From positions 62,001 through 126,000 of the forward strand of contig CBFIJK010000002.1 in assembly GCA_965662745.1 (NCBI GenBank): a stretch of DNA of 64,000 nt, read 5' to 3'. Positions 9,988-18,555 of this stretch are shown here, piece after piece. How positions within the stretch are numbered: the stretch's first letter is position 1; the number at the start of each line of letters is the position of its first letter. Source of the DNA: Anianibacter sp965662745 (GTDB taxonomy: Bacteria; Pseudomonadota; Alphaproteobacteria; Rhodobacterales; Rhodobacteraceae). The position numbers were made by a program, and so were the translations under genes. The notes below the pieces were generated by a model. That model was not told where the DNA came from and made no database searches. It worked only from the letters and a program-made list of their open reading frames with translations.

Positions 9988-10791
9988 ATGCCCCTGTTCC
10001 ACCTCTTCCTGATTGCCGTGATCCAGGGCGTGACAGAGTTCCTGCCTGTCTCCTCCTCGGGCCACCTGATCCTGTTGCCACAACTTTCGGGTATGGCCGA
10101 TCAGGGGCTAGCGATCGATGTGGCGGTGCATGTGGGCACGCTTGGGGCTGTCATCCTCTATTTCTGGACAGATGTGCGGAATGCCGCGCTGGGCGTGCCG
10201 AAGCTGATCCGCTGGCAGGTGGACGATCAGAACAGCTTTCTCGCGCTCTGCCTTGTCGTCGCAACGATCCCGGTTGTCATCCTTGGCCTCGTCATCAAGC
10301 TGCTCGGCTGGGATGAGGCGCTGCGATCCACCGCCGTTATTGGCTGGACGATGCTGATCTTCGGGCTCGTCCTGTACTGGACCGACCAAAAGGGCGCAGA
10401 GGCGAAGACGGGCGAGACATGGTCCCTGAAGGACGCGGTGATCATGGGCCTTTGGCAGGCCGTCGCGCTGATCCCGGGCACCTCGCGGTCGGGCATAACG
10501 ATATCCGCGGCGCGCTGGCTGGGGTATGAACGGCAGGGCGCCGCGCGACTGGCGATGCTGATGTCGATCCCGACGATCCTTGCCTCGGGGCTGGTTCTTT
10601 CCATCGACGTGGTGGGAGAGGCCGATTGGGCGCTCGCGCGCGACGCCTCCATCGCGGCGGTCTTTGCCTTCGCGTCGGCGTTGCTCGCGCTGTTCCTGAT
10701 GATGCGCCTCCTGCGCAGCGTCAGCTTCACGCCCTACGTAATCTACCGGGTGGTCCTTGGCGTGATCCTCTTGATCTACGCCTATAGCTGA
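9988..10791 (+). CDS. uppP: Undecaprenyl-diphosphatase UppP/BacA
   Basis: Multi-pass inner-membrane phosphatase that recycles undecaprenyl diphosphate for cell-wall synthesis and confers bacitracin tolerance. The 267-residue product shows both signature sites: the N-terminal IQGVTEFLPVSSSGHLIL block (catalytic Glu and Ser) and the PGTSRSGITISAARWLG block with its Arg. About eight hydrophobic segments are visible. AAAGG lies before the ATG. It ends two bases from the convergent NDUFA9-like gene, so there is no room for a terminator between them. Confidence 0.95.
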   Translation: MPLFHLFLIAVIQGVTEFLPVSSSGHLILLPQLSGMADQGLAIDVAVHVGTLGAVILYFWTDVRNAALGVPKLIRWQVDDQNSFLALCLVVATIPVVILGLVIKLLGWDEALRSTAVIGWTMLIFGLVLYWTDQKGAEAKTGETWSLKDAVIMGLWQAVALIPGTSRSGITISAARWLGYERQGAARLAMLMSIPTILASGLVLSIDVVGEADWALARDASIAAVFAFASALLALFLMMRLLRSVSFTPYVIYRVVLGVILLIYAYS

Positions 10792-10793
10792 TC

Positions 10794-11774
10794 CTATTCG
10801 CGCAGCGCCTTGGCCGAGTCCTTGATCGCGGCATACTGGCCCGAAGGGCGGAAGCGCCACAGGTATTCCGGCAGGATCGCTTCCATCGACTGGGGATCGA
10901 TCCCCAGATCGGAAAAACCGCGCGTCGAGACACCGACGACATTGTCCCGGCGCAACTGACGCACCTGATCGGTCGAGATCGGACCGGCGATCAACCCGCC
11001 GCTTGCCCAGCCAAGCCCGTCGAACACGCGCCCCATGATCCCGCCAAGCCAGAACGGCAGGCCAAGGATGATGCGCCGCCGCTGCGTAACTCTGAGCATC
11101 TCGGCAATCAACGCGCGGAACGAATGCACATCCGGGCCGCCAAGCTCATACACGCCGCCCTGGGCCTCGCCCGCCGCGGCCTTTTCGGCCGCATGGGCCA
11201 CGTCGTCGACATAGACCGGCTGAAACTTCGTATTCGCTCCGACAAGCGGGATGGCTGGCGACATGCGCGCCATCTGGGCGAAACGATTGAAGAACTCATC
11301 CTCGAAGCCGAAGACGATGGACGGGCGCAGGATCACGGCGCCGGGCATATGCTCCAGCACGCCGGCCTCGCCTGCGGCTTTCGTGCGCGCATAAGCGCTG
11401 TCGCTGCCCTTATCCGCACCGATGGCCGAGATCTGAACCAGACGCGCCACGCCTTCCGATGCCGCGATGCGGGCAATACGCTCTGCGCCCTTGTCCTGAA
11501 CCGCCTCGAAGGTGTTCTTGCCGCTTTCCTCTAGGACCCCGACGCAGTTCACAACGGCACTCGCCCCCCGAGTCACCGCCCGAACGCTGTCATCGTCCCG
11601 GATGTTGCAAAAGACCGGCTCGACCTGACCGACCACACCATACTGACGCACGAAATGTGCCCCCGCCGGATTGCGCACCGCCACGCGAACACGCCACCCC
11701 CGCTGCGCCATGCGCCGCGCGATATAGCGCCCCACAAAGCCGGAACCGCCGAAAATGGTCACAAGCTGGGTCAT
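10794..11774 (-). CDS. NDUFA9-like NAD(P)H-binding protein (complex I-associated family)
   Basis: Atypical SDR of the complex I NDUFA9 subunit family, 326 residues. The N-terminal nucleotide-binding motif is TIFGGSGFVGRYIARRM, followed by CVGVLEESGKNTFEAVQDKG and the characteristic VILRPSIVFGFEDEFFNRFA segment. In mitochondria this family stabilises the arm junction of complex I; in alphaproteobacteria its role is less clear. The ATG at 11774 has AGGAG eight bases upstream. It stands alone, convergent with uppP and divergent from the porin. Confidence 0.85.
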   Translation of the reverse strand: MTQLVTIFGGSGFVGRYIARRMAQRGWRVRVAVRNPAGAHFVRQYGVVGQVEPVFCNIRDDDSVRAVTRGASAVVNCVGVLEESGKNTFEAVQDKGAERIARIAASEGVARLVQISAIGADKGSDSAYARTKAAGEAGVLEHMPGAVILRPSIVFGFEDEFFNRFAQMARMSPAIPLVGANTKFQPVYVDDVAHAAEKAAAGEAQGGVYELGGPDVHSFRALIAEMLRVTQRRRIILGLPFWLGGIMGRVFDGLGWASGGLIAGPISTDQVRQLRRDNVVGVSTRGFSDLGIDPQSMEAILPEYLWRFRPSGQYAAIKDSAKALRE

Positions 11775-12029
11775 CGAGCTCTCCTGATCCTGTGCCGCCT
11801 AGGTAGCGGCGACGGCCGGAATGGGCAAGATCGAAGGCGGTGAGTTGCACGTCCAGCCATCCACCTGCAGTGAAGATCACGCGCAAGCTGTGTCGCCGAT
11901 GCTGATACGACCTTAGCGCTTAAATATTAACCAGTGCGTGTGTGCTGCAACCCTGACCAAATCTCAAACAACCGCGCCGAAAATTGACCAAAATGTATAC
12001 ACGCAAACCTTTGCAACTATTGAAGGATT

Positions 12030-13091
12030 TTGAGACGCATTCTCTTTGCTACTACGGCCCTGGTCGCCTCCGCAGGCTTCGCAGCGGCTCAAGATGCCGG
12101 CGGAGTTGCTCTTTCCGGTACCGCGGAGATGGGCGTAGTCGGATCGACTGCGCAACAGACGCAGTTTTACTCTAGCATGGACGTAACGTTCACCCTTTCT
12201 GGCCAAACTGATGGCGGTCTGACCTTCGGCGCGACCATCGATCTGGACGAAATCGGTGACGACTGCCGTGGCGGTACCTATGATGAGAGTCGACCGGGTG
12301 CGATAGATATCAACCAAAACGGCGTTGTCGACACAGCGGTGTTCACCTGTACCGTAGGCGACTCGATTGACGCTACGAACCGCGATGGTCAGGGAACGGA
12401 AGAGCAGAGCATCTTTGTCTCTGGCGCTTTCGGCACCCTCACGATGGGTGATACCGACGGTGCTTATGATTTTGCACTCGACGAAGCGATCCTTGGTGGA
12501 ACAATTGCGGACGACCTTGAGCACGCTGGATACAATGGAAATGCAGGGCTCGATGGAACAAACGACGGGCAGGTTGCAACGTATCAATACGCTCTAAGCG
12601 GTTTCGAGTTCGCAGTCTCGGCCGAACTCGACGACGGCCGCCGTATTAATCAGGGCACCAACCAGACGATCTATGGGGTCGGTGCGCGATATACTTTCTC
12701 CAATATTTCGAGCGCTGCTGACGTTACTGTTGGTGCTGGGTATCAGGGTAGTGGAGGCGTCAATATTTATGGTGCCAGCATCAATGCTCAGTTTAGCAAC
12801 GGCTTTCAGGCGATCCTCAACTACTCGCGTCTGGACGGAAACGGTGTGAACAGTGCGGCGGACTACAGCCACTATGGAATCGCAGTCGGATACACTATGA
12901 ACGCACTGACCATTGCAGCCAACTACGGCTCCTATGATTTTGAAGCCGGTGCCAGCTCGGATGGCTACGGTCTCGCCGTTAACTACGATCTTGGTGGTGG
13001 TGCTGTGCTTCAAGCAGGTTACGGAAACGGCACTACCCGAGGTGCGCCGCGCGCAGAACAGTACTCCTTCGGTCTGTCGATGGCGTTCTAA
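12030..13091 (+). CDS. Outer-membrane porin (Rhodobacteraceae type)
   Basis: Beta-barrel porin of 353 residues with a signal peptide (MRRILFATTALVASAGFAAAQ) and a mature start of the VALSGTAEMGVVG type. Alternating amphipathic strands follow and the C-terminal strand ends in Phe (YSFGLSMAF), the BAM recognition signal. The start is TTG at 12030, with AAGGAT just upstream; no in-frame ATG would leave a signal peptide. The gene is visibly less GC-rich than its neighbours. A strong stem-loop follows the stop. It sits alone, next to the integrase and tRNA-Leu. Confidence 0.9.
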   Translation: MRRILFATTALVASAGFAAAQDAGGVALSGTAEMGVVGSTAQQTQFYSSMDVTFTLSGQTDGGLTFGATIDLDEIGDDCRGGTYDESRPGAIDINQNGVVDTAVFTCTVGDSIDATNRDGQGTEEQSIFVSGAFGTLTMGDTDGAYDFALDEAILGGTIADDLEHAGYNGNAGLDGTNDGQVATYQYALSGFEFAVSAELDDGRRINQGTNQTIYGVGARYTFSNISSAADVTVGAGYQGSGGVNIYGASINAQFSNGFQAILNYSRLDGNGVNSAADYSHYGIAVGYTMNALTIAANYGSYDFEAGASSDGYGLAVNYDLGGGAVLQAGYGNGTTRGAPRAEQYSFGLSMAF

Positions 13092-13132
13092 GCAAACGTC
13101 TTCCAGGTACTCTTAACGAGTTCCTTGTTGGG

Positions 13133-13154
13133 GGAGCGGGCTTCGGCCCGCTCC
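13133..13154 (+). terminator. Intrinsic terminator of the porin gene
   Basis: GGAGCGGGC (13133-13141), loop TTCG, GCCCGCTCC (13146-13154): a perfect 9-bp stem with a stable UUCG tetraloop 41 bases after the porin stop. The following T content is modest. Confidence 0.8.
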
Positions 13155-13300
13155 TTCGCGTTTGGGGGTAGGTGATACAACCGGCTGTTGCTTGGACAAC
13201 ACGCAGTTCCCGCCAATCGCTCTCGCCACAGTTGCAAGAGGCCCATTCACTCCCGCGTAATTCGTGCCCTGAAGAGGGGACGTGGGGAAAAAGACAAAAT

Positions 13301-14254
13301 ATGGGACAGATTGAACATAGAATCCAATCAGATTGGAAACTTCCACCGGAAGACATCACTCTGAACGACTTCTTCGATGAGCACTTTTACCCCTATATAG
13401 AATATAGGAAAAAGCGCCCGGAGCATGACAAGCAGCAATATGACAAACATATCAGAAAGATAATTGGGCACCTGCCCGTCCGTGAACTCGGGAATCAGGT
13501 GCTGGACCAGTGGACTCGGCAGCAGATCATTAAGAAACTGAAGCCAAGCACAATAAATAAGCACATCTTTTTGTTGAATAGAATACTTAACATCGCAACA
13601 AGATGGGGCATTGTCCGGCAGAACGTGTTTCACGATCGTTCTCTTCAGAAGCTTCCAACCGGAGATTACAAACAGCGGTTCCTGACCGAGCGCGAAGTCG
13701 TCGCGTTGCTGGATGCCTGCAAGAAGGACCGGCATCCGTTTGTCTATCTCTTCGCGAAGCTTCTGATCCTGACCGGCGCACGGAAAGGCGAGGCGCGTCT
13801 TGCGCGGTGGCGGGATTTTGACCGGGCGAACCGGATTTGGACGGTGCCCGTCTCAAAGAGCGGTCGATCCCGTCGAATCGTTCTCAGCGACGCGGCGGAT
13901 CATCTTCTCGACGAGCTGGCGTCCCGGAATATGAACCTCGAGATCGCGGTCACTCCGAACGACTACCTGTTCACCAATCCCCGAACCGGAACCTGCTATG
14001 ACAGTTTCTATGCCGCCTGGCATCGGATACGGGATGTCGCTGGCCTGCCAGAGGTCCGCATCCGCGATCTGAGGCACAGTTTCGCCAGTTTCCTGATCAA
14101 CAAAGGGGCCTCTATTTACGAGGTTCAGCAGCTTCTCGGGCACCACCATATCTCGATGACGCAACGCTACGCGCACCTGCTTCCGAACACCTTGCGCAAC
14201 CGTGTCGAGATCGTGAGCAGCGCGTTGAATGCCACCGATGACACGCTGTTTTAG
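13301..14254 (+). CDS. Tyrosine recombinase / phage-type integrase
   Basis: Site-specific recombinase of 317 residues. An N-terminal SAM-like core-binding domain (about residues 15-115) precedes the catalytic domain. The catalytic residues visible are Arg in TGARKGEARL, Lys in VSKSGRSRR, Arg in IRDLRHSFAS, His in LGHHHISMTQ and nucleophile Tyr in QRYAHLL. The usual HxxR box reads RDLR, so its His is replaced by Arg. The frame is open from 13172, but the ATG at 13301 gives a normal domain start. The N-terminal half is AT-rich and the C-terminal half (from about 13680) GC-rich, as if chimeric. It ends 107 bases before tRNA-Leu and is probably the remnant or driver of an integrated element. Confidence 0.88.
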   Translation: MGQIEHRIQSDWKLPPEDITLNDFFDEHFYPYIEYRKKRPEHDKQQYDKHIRKIIGHLPVRELGNQVLDQWTRQQIIKKLKPSTINKHIFLLNRILNIATRWGIVRQNVFHDRSLQKLPTGDYKQRFLTEREVVALLDACKKDRHPFVYLFAKLLILTGARKGEARLARWRDFDRANRIWTVPVSKSGRSRRIVLSDAADHLLDELASRNMNLEIAVTPNDYLFTNPRTGTCYDSFYAAWHRIRDVAGLPEVRIRDLRHSFASFLINKGASIYEVQQLLGHHHISMTQRYAHLLPNTLRNRVEIVSSALNATDDTLF

Positions 14255-14361
14255 CGGGCTGATCCGAAGGGCGCGATCAACGGTGAAAATACCGGTGAAA
14301 TGATCGCATCTGCCCGTTGACTTGCCCATCTGACGGGTCTATCTGCCCGCAACGCACCTGT

Positions 14362-14448
14362 GCCCAGGTGGCGGAATTGGTAGACGCGCTGGTTTCAGGT
14401 ACCAGTGACTTAACGGTCGTGGAGGTTCGAGTCCTCTCCTGGGCACCA
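14362..14448 (+). tRNA. tRNA-Leu (anticodon CAG)
   Basis: An 87-base class II tRNA with encoded CCA. The acceptor stem is GCCCAGG/CCTGGGC. The anticodon stem CTGGT/ACCAG encloses the loop TTCAGGT, with anticodon CAG. A long variable arm and a T-loop GGTTCGAGTCC follow. It lies just downstream of the integrase and marks the left edge of the large catabolic cluster. Confidence 0.96.
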
Positions 14449-14570
14449 ATCATCCCGACAACCCATTGTTGCGCCGCGCTTTCTTGTGGAGACTGCGCGG
14501 GCGTAGGACATTTCGGTCCGGTGTCCGATCGCAAACAATAGCATTCCCTTGCCCGATCGGAGACTGTCTT

Positions 14571-16274
14571 TTATTTTGAGGCCCACTCCGGCGGGCCGCT
14601 GGGTGAAATACCCGTCACCGCAGCTTCAACGCAGGCCCTCAGACCACCAAGGCGTGCGTGGAGGCCCGAAAGCCCGTGGGCGTAGTGGGCGTATTTCCCG
14701 GAATTTGTCATGATGCCGCGCGTGTCGGGCGGAAATATCGGCTTGGTGATCGAGCACCAGCACAGGTCGGGGATCAGGCGCACGCCTTTATGGGCGAGTC
14801 GCTCGACCAGTCCGTCCTTATGTACAAGGCTCAGCACATCGCGCCCGATGGTGACGATCATTTTCGTTCCGGGCGCGCAGCTGCGGTCGCCGAAGAGATC
14901 AGCGATCCTCTGGATTTCTATAAGGGAGGCATGAGGGCTGCCGATCGCGACAAGGTCGATCTCGGGCGATCCTCGATTGAGGTCGTGCCAGGCGGCGGTG
15001 AGATCGCCAGTCGTCAGCCGCGCCAGTGTGGAGCTTGGCTTTGGGGATAAATGCGCTTCGGGTGTGTGCCCGGCGATGTGCAGCATCGGCGCGCCAGAGG
15101 TGGTCGCGAAGGCGGCGCACAGGGCCTTGAGGTCATCGGGGCCGGGGCGCAAGTGCTCCAGTCCCTTGAGCAGCGGGATATTGCCCGGCGCCATGATGCC
15201 GACTCGCCAGCCGAGCACGGGCCAAAAATCTTCGTCCTCGACCTTTGCCGGGGCGGCAATGTCGATCACGATGTCCGGGCGCCGTCCTTCATCTGTATAG
15301 ACGCCCGTCGCGGGCGCGCGGCCGGTCATTGCGATGAAGAGGTCCAGGTAGTCGGGATGCTTGGGCGAGCGCGCGCCAAGCACGCTGTTCGCATATAGCA
15401 CCGCGTTGGATTCCGACCATCCGATCCGCTCGCCCGCCTCGGGGCTGTCCGCCAGCAGGTAGGGCGCGCAAGTAAAAGTCGGACGAGCGCCCATTCGGAC
15501 ATAGGCATCCGCGAGGCGGCTTGCCTTCGCGCCAAACGAGGTCTCAACGCCTTGCGTTGTCCAGTTTTCGCGGTCCACCGAGATCGCGTTGATCGTGGTC
15601 GGGATCAGGACCTGACCGCCCAGATCAGCGATTTTCTCGGCGAAGATGAGGTTAGCGTCATGGGCAAGGATGCAGCCGTCGATATGGCCGCGCGTCACAT
15701 CCAGCAGATGATCTGCGCCATTCGCCGCAGCCATTCGGCAGAGAACTTCCATGGCGACTTGCGCGGCGGGTCCCTTGTCACCGTCCAGCAACGCACGGTC
15801 CGGGGCGGTCAGTTCCAGATCCTGTGACGTGAGGGGGCGCAGCGGACGCTCGGTTTCGCCAAAGCGTAGAACGCCGTCCTCGATCTTGGCCGTCTTGGTC
15901 CGCGCCAATGCGTCGAAGTCTTGGCGCGAGAGCTGAAGGACTGTCAGCGGGCACTTGAAGATGTGTTCGGCCACCAATGCGCCCAGGGTAAGGATCTCCT
16001 CGTCTTCGCAGAAGACAAGGGACGCCGGAGCGAGGCCGCTGAGTGCGAGCTGCAAGAGAACGCCGCTGCCGCTGCACGAGCCACGCGAGGTGGGCATCAG
16101 AACGATCTTTCCAGCGACAGAAGTACCATGTTCCGGGTGGCGTGCGTCGATGATCCTTCCTGTGTCAGGATCGACGCCGCCCCAGAAGCTTAACCCTTCG
16201 CCGCAAGCCAGCACGTCTCCGCTTGCCGCTCCGCCGGTCACGATCCGGGCGTCTGTCTCAATGCGATCACTCAT
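14571..16274 (-). CDS. Aconitase X (AcnX), single-chain; probable cis-3-hydroxyproline dehydratase-type enzyme
   Basis: Cytosolic hydro-lyase of the AcnX family, 567 residues, with the small swivel domain (about residues 1-135, PTSRGSCSGSGVLLQLALSG) fused in front of the large catalytic domain (about 160-560). Conserved segments include FTCAPYLLADSPEAGERIGW and DLCWCSITKPIFP followed by MTNSGKYAHYA; their cysteines are candidates for the cluster ligands. Known bacterial single-chain members dehydrate cis-3-hydroxy-L-proline to 1-pyrroline-2-carboxylate. The ATG at 16274 overlaps the stop of the deacetylase gene (ATGA), so the true start is not the upstream open frame. It is the last gene of the ABC-importer operon. 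The family is firm; the substrate is inferred. Confidence 0.85.
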   Translation of the reverse strand: MSDRIETDARIVTGGAASGDVLACGEGLSFWGGVDPDTGRIIDARHPEHGTSVAGKIVLMPTSRGSCSGSGVLLQLALSGLAPASLVFCEDEEILTLGALVAEHIFKCPLTVLQLSRQDFDALARTKTAKIEDGVLRFGETERPLRPLTSQDLELTAPDRALLDGDKGPAAQVAMEVLCRMAAANGADHLLDVTRGHIDGCILAHDANLIFAEKIADLGGQVLIPTTINAISVDRENWTTQGVETSFGAKASRLADAYVRMGARPTFTCAPYLLADSPEAGERIGWSESNAVLYANSVLGARSPKHPDYLDLFIAMTGRAPATGVYTDEGRRPDIVIDIAAPAKVEDEDFWPVLGWRVGIMAPGNIPLLKGLEHLRPGPDDLKALCAAFATTSGAPMLHIAGHTPEAHLSPKPSSTLARLTTGDLTAAWHDLNRGSPEIDLVAIGSPHASLIEIQRIADLFGDRSCAPGTKMIVTIGRDVLSLVHKDGLVERLAHKGVRLIPDLCWCSITKPIFPPDTRGIMTNSGKYAHYAHGLSGLHARLGGLRACVEAAVTGISPSGPPEWASK

Positions 16275-17131
16275 CCGCCTGCCCCTTCTTGGTGGGCATC
16301 GTCTGAAAGCACCCATGCGGCCAGTTCTGCGTGGGTGGGAAACCAGACCGCGCCGCGCGCCTTGGCGTGTTCTATCAGCTGGTCGAGAATCCAGATGCGA
16401 GAGCGGTAGCCGATTACGAAAGGATGCATGACCAGCTGGCACAGTCCGCCCTCATCAAAGGCCGCATCGAATTCTCGCCGGAAGATGTCGAACACATCCT
16501 CTGGAGAGGTCCAGGGGCGCGTTGTGGGGTGGCGATTGAACAAAAGGTAGACCGCATCGTCGCGTACCCAGTCTACGGGGATTTCGACGACTCCAGTCGG
16601 CTGGCCGTCCGACAAAAGCTCGTAGCAGTCATCATCAGCCATCATCGAGCTGTCATAAGCAAAGCCAAGTTCGGCCACGAGGTCTATCGTATTTGCGCTG
16701 AGATCCCAGTTCGCTGCACGGTGGCCGACGGGTTCGGCGCCCGTTAGGTCTTGCAAGGTCGCCCGCGCGCGGATCATCAGGTCGCGTTCGGTCGCACGGT
16801 CCAGTTGCGCGTTCGTTTCATGGATCCAGCCATGAACGCCGATTTCGTGACCCGCAGCGGTGAGGGGGCGCATCGCGTCCTGGTCTATAAGACCGGCGAC
16901 AGCGGGCACGAACATCGTCGCCCGGACGTTGTGCCGTTCAAGCATCTCTAGGATACGCGGCACGCCCTTGCGGCGACCGAATTCCCCCCAGCCGAGCCGA
17001 CCGATCGCGGCGCCGCCTGTGCCAAGCTCGAACGTCTCGTGGTCACAATCGAAAGACAGCGCAAGCGCACAGCGCGCGCCGCCCGGCCAACGGGTCGGGG
17101 CCAGGCGCCTGCCCGCGCGCACGCGGTTCAC
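16271..17131 (-). CDS. NodB-domain polysaccharide deacetylase-family amidohydrolase
   Basis: Metal-dependent carbohydrate esterase 4-like protein, 286 residues. SFDCDHE carries the Asp pair and HEIGVHGWIHE the metal-binding His residues; HRAANWDLSANTIDLVAELGF and LVMHPFVIGYRSR are typical of the PuuE/allantoinase-like branch, which acts on small amides or ureides rather than sugar polymers. No signal peptide is seen, so it is cytosolic. The listed start is a GTG without a clear ribosome site; the frame stays open and coding-like into the aminotransferase 3' end, but only a CTG (17182) is available there. It is translationally coupled to AcnX (ATGA overlap), which suggests deacylation or ring opening of the same substrate. 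Confidence 0.82.
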   Translation of the reverse strand: MNRVRAGRRLAPTRWPGGARCALALSFDCDHETFELGTGGAAIGRLGWGEFGRRKGVPRILEMLERHNVRATMFVPAVAGLIDQDAMRPLTAAGHEIGVHGWIHETNAQLDRATERDLMIRARATLQDLTGAEPVGHRAANWDLSANTIDLVAELGFAYDSSMMADDDCYELLSDGQPTGVVEIPVDWVRDDAVYLLFNRHPTTRPWTSPEDVFDIFRREFDAAFDEGGLCQLVMHPFVIGYRSRIWILDQLIEHAKARGAVWFPTHAELAAWVLSDDAHQEGAGG

Positions 17132-17178
17132 ATCGGCGCGCCATTCAGCCTCAGGCGTGGTCCATGGCGCGTCGGGGT

Positions 17179-18555
17179 TCAGGGCAGCACCTCGTGTATG
17201 GCGTCTCGGGTCACGCGGATGATTTTGTCGATTTCGTCTTCGCTGACCGACAGGGGCGGGGCGAAGCCGATGGCGTCCGATTGCGGCATGGCGCGCGCGA
17301 TGACCCCGCGCGACAGCATTGCAGCGGCGACCTTGGGCGCGACTGTAAAGGTCGGAAACCAGATGCGGTTCGTGGGGTCGTCCATTAGTTCGACGGCGGC
17401 CAACAAACCCTCGCCGCGCACTTCGGCCACTTTAGGATGATCGCCAAGCGCCTCTTGCAGGCCGTCCACCAGCCGCGTGCCCATCTGTCCAGCGTTTGCC
17501 ACAAGGTCGGCCTCGTCCACCACTTCAAGCGTCGCGATCCCGGCGGCGGCAGAGATAGGATGCGCCGAATAGGTCCAGCCGTGATAGAGTGGTCCGTGTG
17601 CGTCAGAGCCATCTTTCAGCACGTCGAAAACCCGGTTCGAAATGATCGAGCCCGAGAGCGGCGCATAGGCCGAGGTAAGGCCTTTCGCGATTGTCATGAA
17701 ATCAGGCTTCAGGCCGTAGTAGCCAGAGCCAAACATCGTGCCCATCCGACCGAAGCCCGTCACGACCTCATCCGCGATGAACAGGATGTCGTTTCGCGCC
17801 AGCACCTCTTGAACCCGCGCCCAGTATCCCTTTGGCGGCGGGATGATCCCGCCCGTGCCCATGATGGGCTCGCCGATGAAGGCGGCGATGGTCTCGGCAC
17901 CTTCGCGCGCGATCATCGCCTCAAGCTCGGCGATCAGCCAGTCGAGATACTCGGCCTCTGTCATGTCCGCCTCTGAGCGGCGAAGGTAGTGCGGCGTCTC
18001 GGTATGCAGAAAGCCAGCAAGCGGCAGGTTGAAGCGTTGATGATAACCGTGCAGCCCGGTCAGCGAGCCCGAGACAAGCCCAGATCCGTGATACCCGCGC
18101 CAGCGGCTGATGATCTTGGTCTTTTCCGGCTTGCCGCGCAGAATCTGGTAGTGCCAGGCGAGTTTGACGTTGGTCTCGTTCGCGTCCGATCCCGACAGTC
18201 CAAAATAGACCCGCGCCATGTGATCAGGCGCACGATCCATGACCATTTTCGCCAAGCGGATCGCAGGCGGATGGCCGGTTCCAGCATAGGCGTGGTAATA
18301 GGCCAGCTCCTGCGCCTGTTTGGAAATCGCATCGACGATCTTGCTGCGCCCATAGCCGACATTCACGCAATAAAGCCCTGCGAACCCGTCAAGCAGGCGG
18401 ACGCCGTCGCGGTCCTCGATGAAAGAGCCGTCACCGCCGGTCACGATCCGGTGGGGCACCTCTCCACGCGCGAATTGCGCTGTGTGTGTCGCGGGGTGCA
18501 GCAGGTTCTCGCGGTCCCAGGCCGCCAGATCGTCGTTGCGCAGCGCCTCGTTCAT
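17179..18555 (-). CDS. Class III (omega) aminotransferase
   Basis: PLP-dependent aminotransferase of 458 residues, cytosolic, fold type I. Motifs: GLSGSDANETNVKLAWHYQ, ADEVVTGFGR with Asp262, and the Schiff-base Lys291 in TIAKGLTSAYAPL. It resembles beta-alanine/putrescine/taurine-pyruvate aminotransferases, which move a terminal amino group to pyruvate. It overlaps the upstream SDR by four bases (ATGA). The specific amino donor cannot be read from the sequence. Confidence 0.88.
   Translation of the reverse strand: MNEALRNDDLAAWDRENLLHPATHTAQFARGEVPHRIVTGGDGSFIEDRDGVRLLDGFAGLYCVNVGYGRSKIVDAISKQAQELAYYHAYAGTGHPPAIRLAKMVMDRAPDHMARVYFGLSGSDANETNVKLAWHYQILRGKPEKTKIISRWRGYHGSGLVSGSLTGLHGYHQRFNLPLAGFLHTETPHYLRRSEADMTEAEYLDWLIAELEAMIAREGAETIAAFIGEPIMGTGGIIPPPKGYWARVQEVLARNDILFIADEVVTGFGRMGTMFGSGYYGLKPDFMTIAKGLTSAYAPLSGSIISNRVFDVLKDGSDAHGPLYHGWTYSAHPISAAAGIATLEVVDEADLVANAGQMGTRLVDGLQEALGDHPKVAEVRGEGLLAAVELMDDPTNRIWFPTFTVAPKVAAAMLSRGVIARAMPQSDAIGFAPPLSVSEDEIDKIIRVTRDAIHEVLP

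Noticed and set aside
11984..12012. TTGACC (11984-11989) as the -35 box of the porin promoter.
   Set aside because: No acceptable -10 box lies 16-18 bases downstream; TATACA at 11996 is too close.
14362..14448. An attL/attR pair of an island using the tRNA-Leu 3' end.
   Set aside because: I found no second copy of the tRNA 3' sequence in the window; a genome-wide search is needed before boundaries can be drawn.
14525..14560. CCGATCG/CGATCGG inverted repeat after tRNA-Leu as a terminator.
   Set aside because: The loop of about 22 bases is long and the following T-rich stretch (TCTTTTATTTT) is a few bases away; possible, but not good enough to list.
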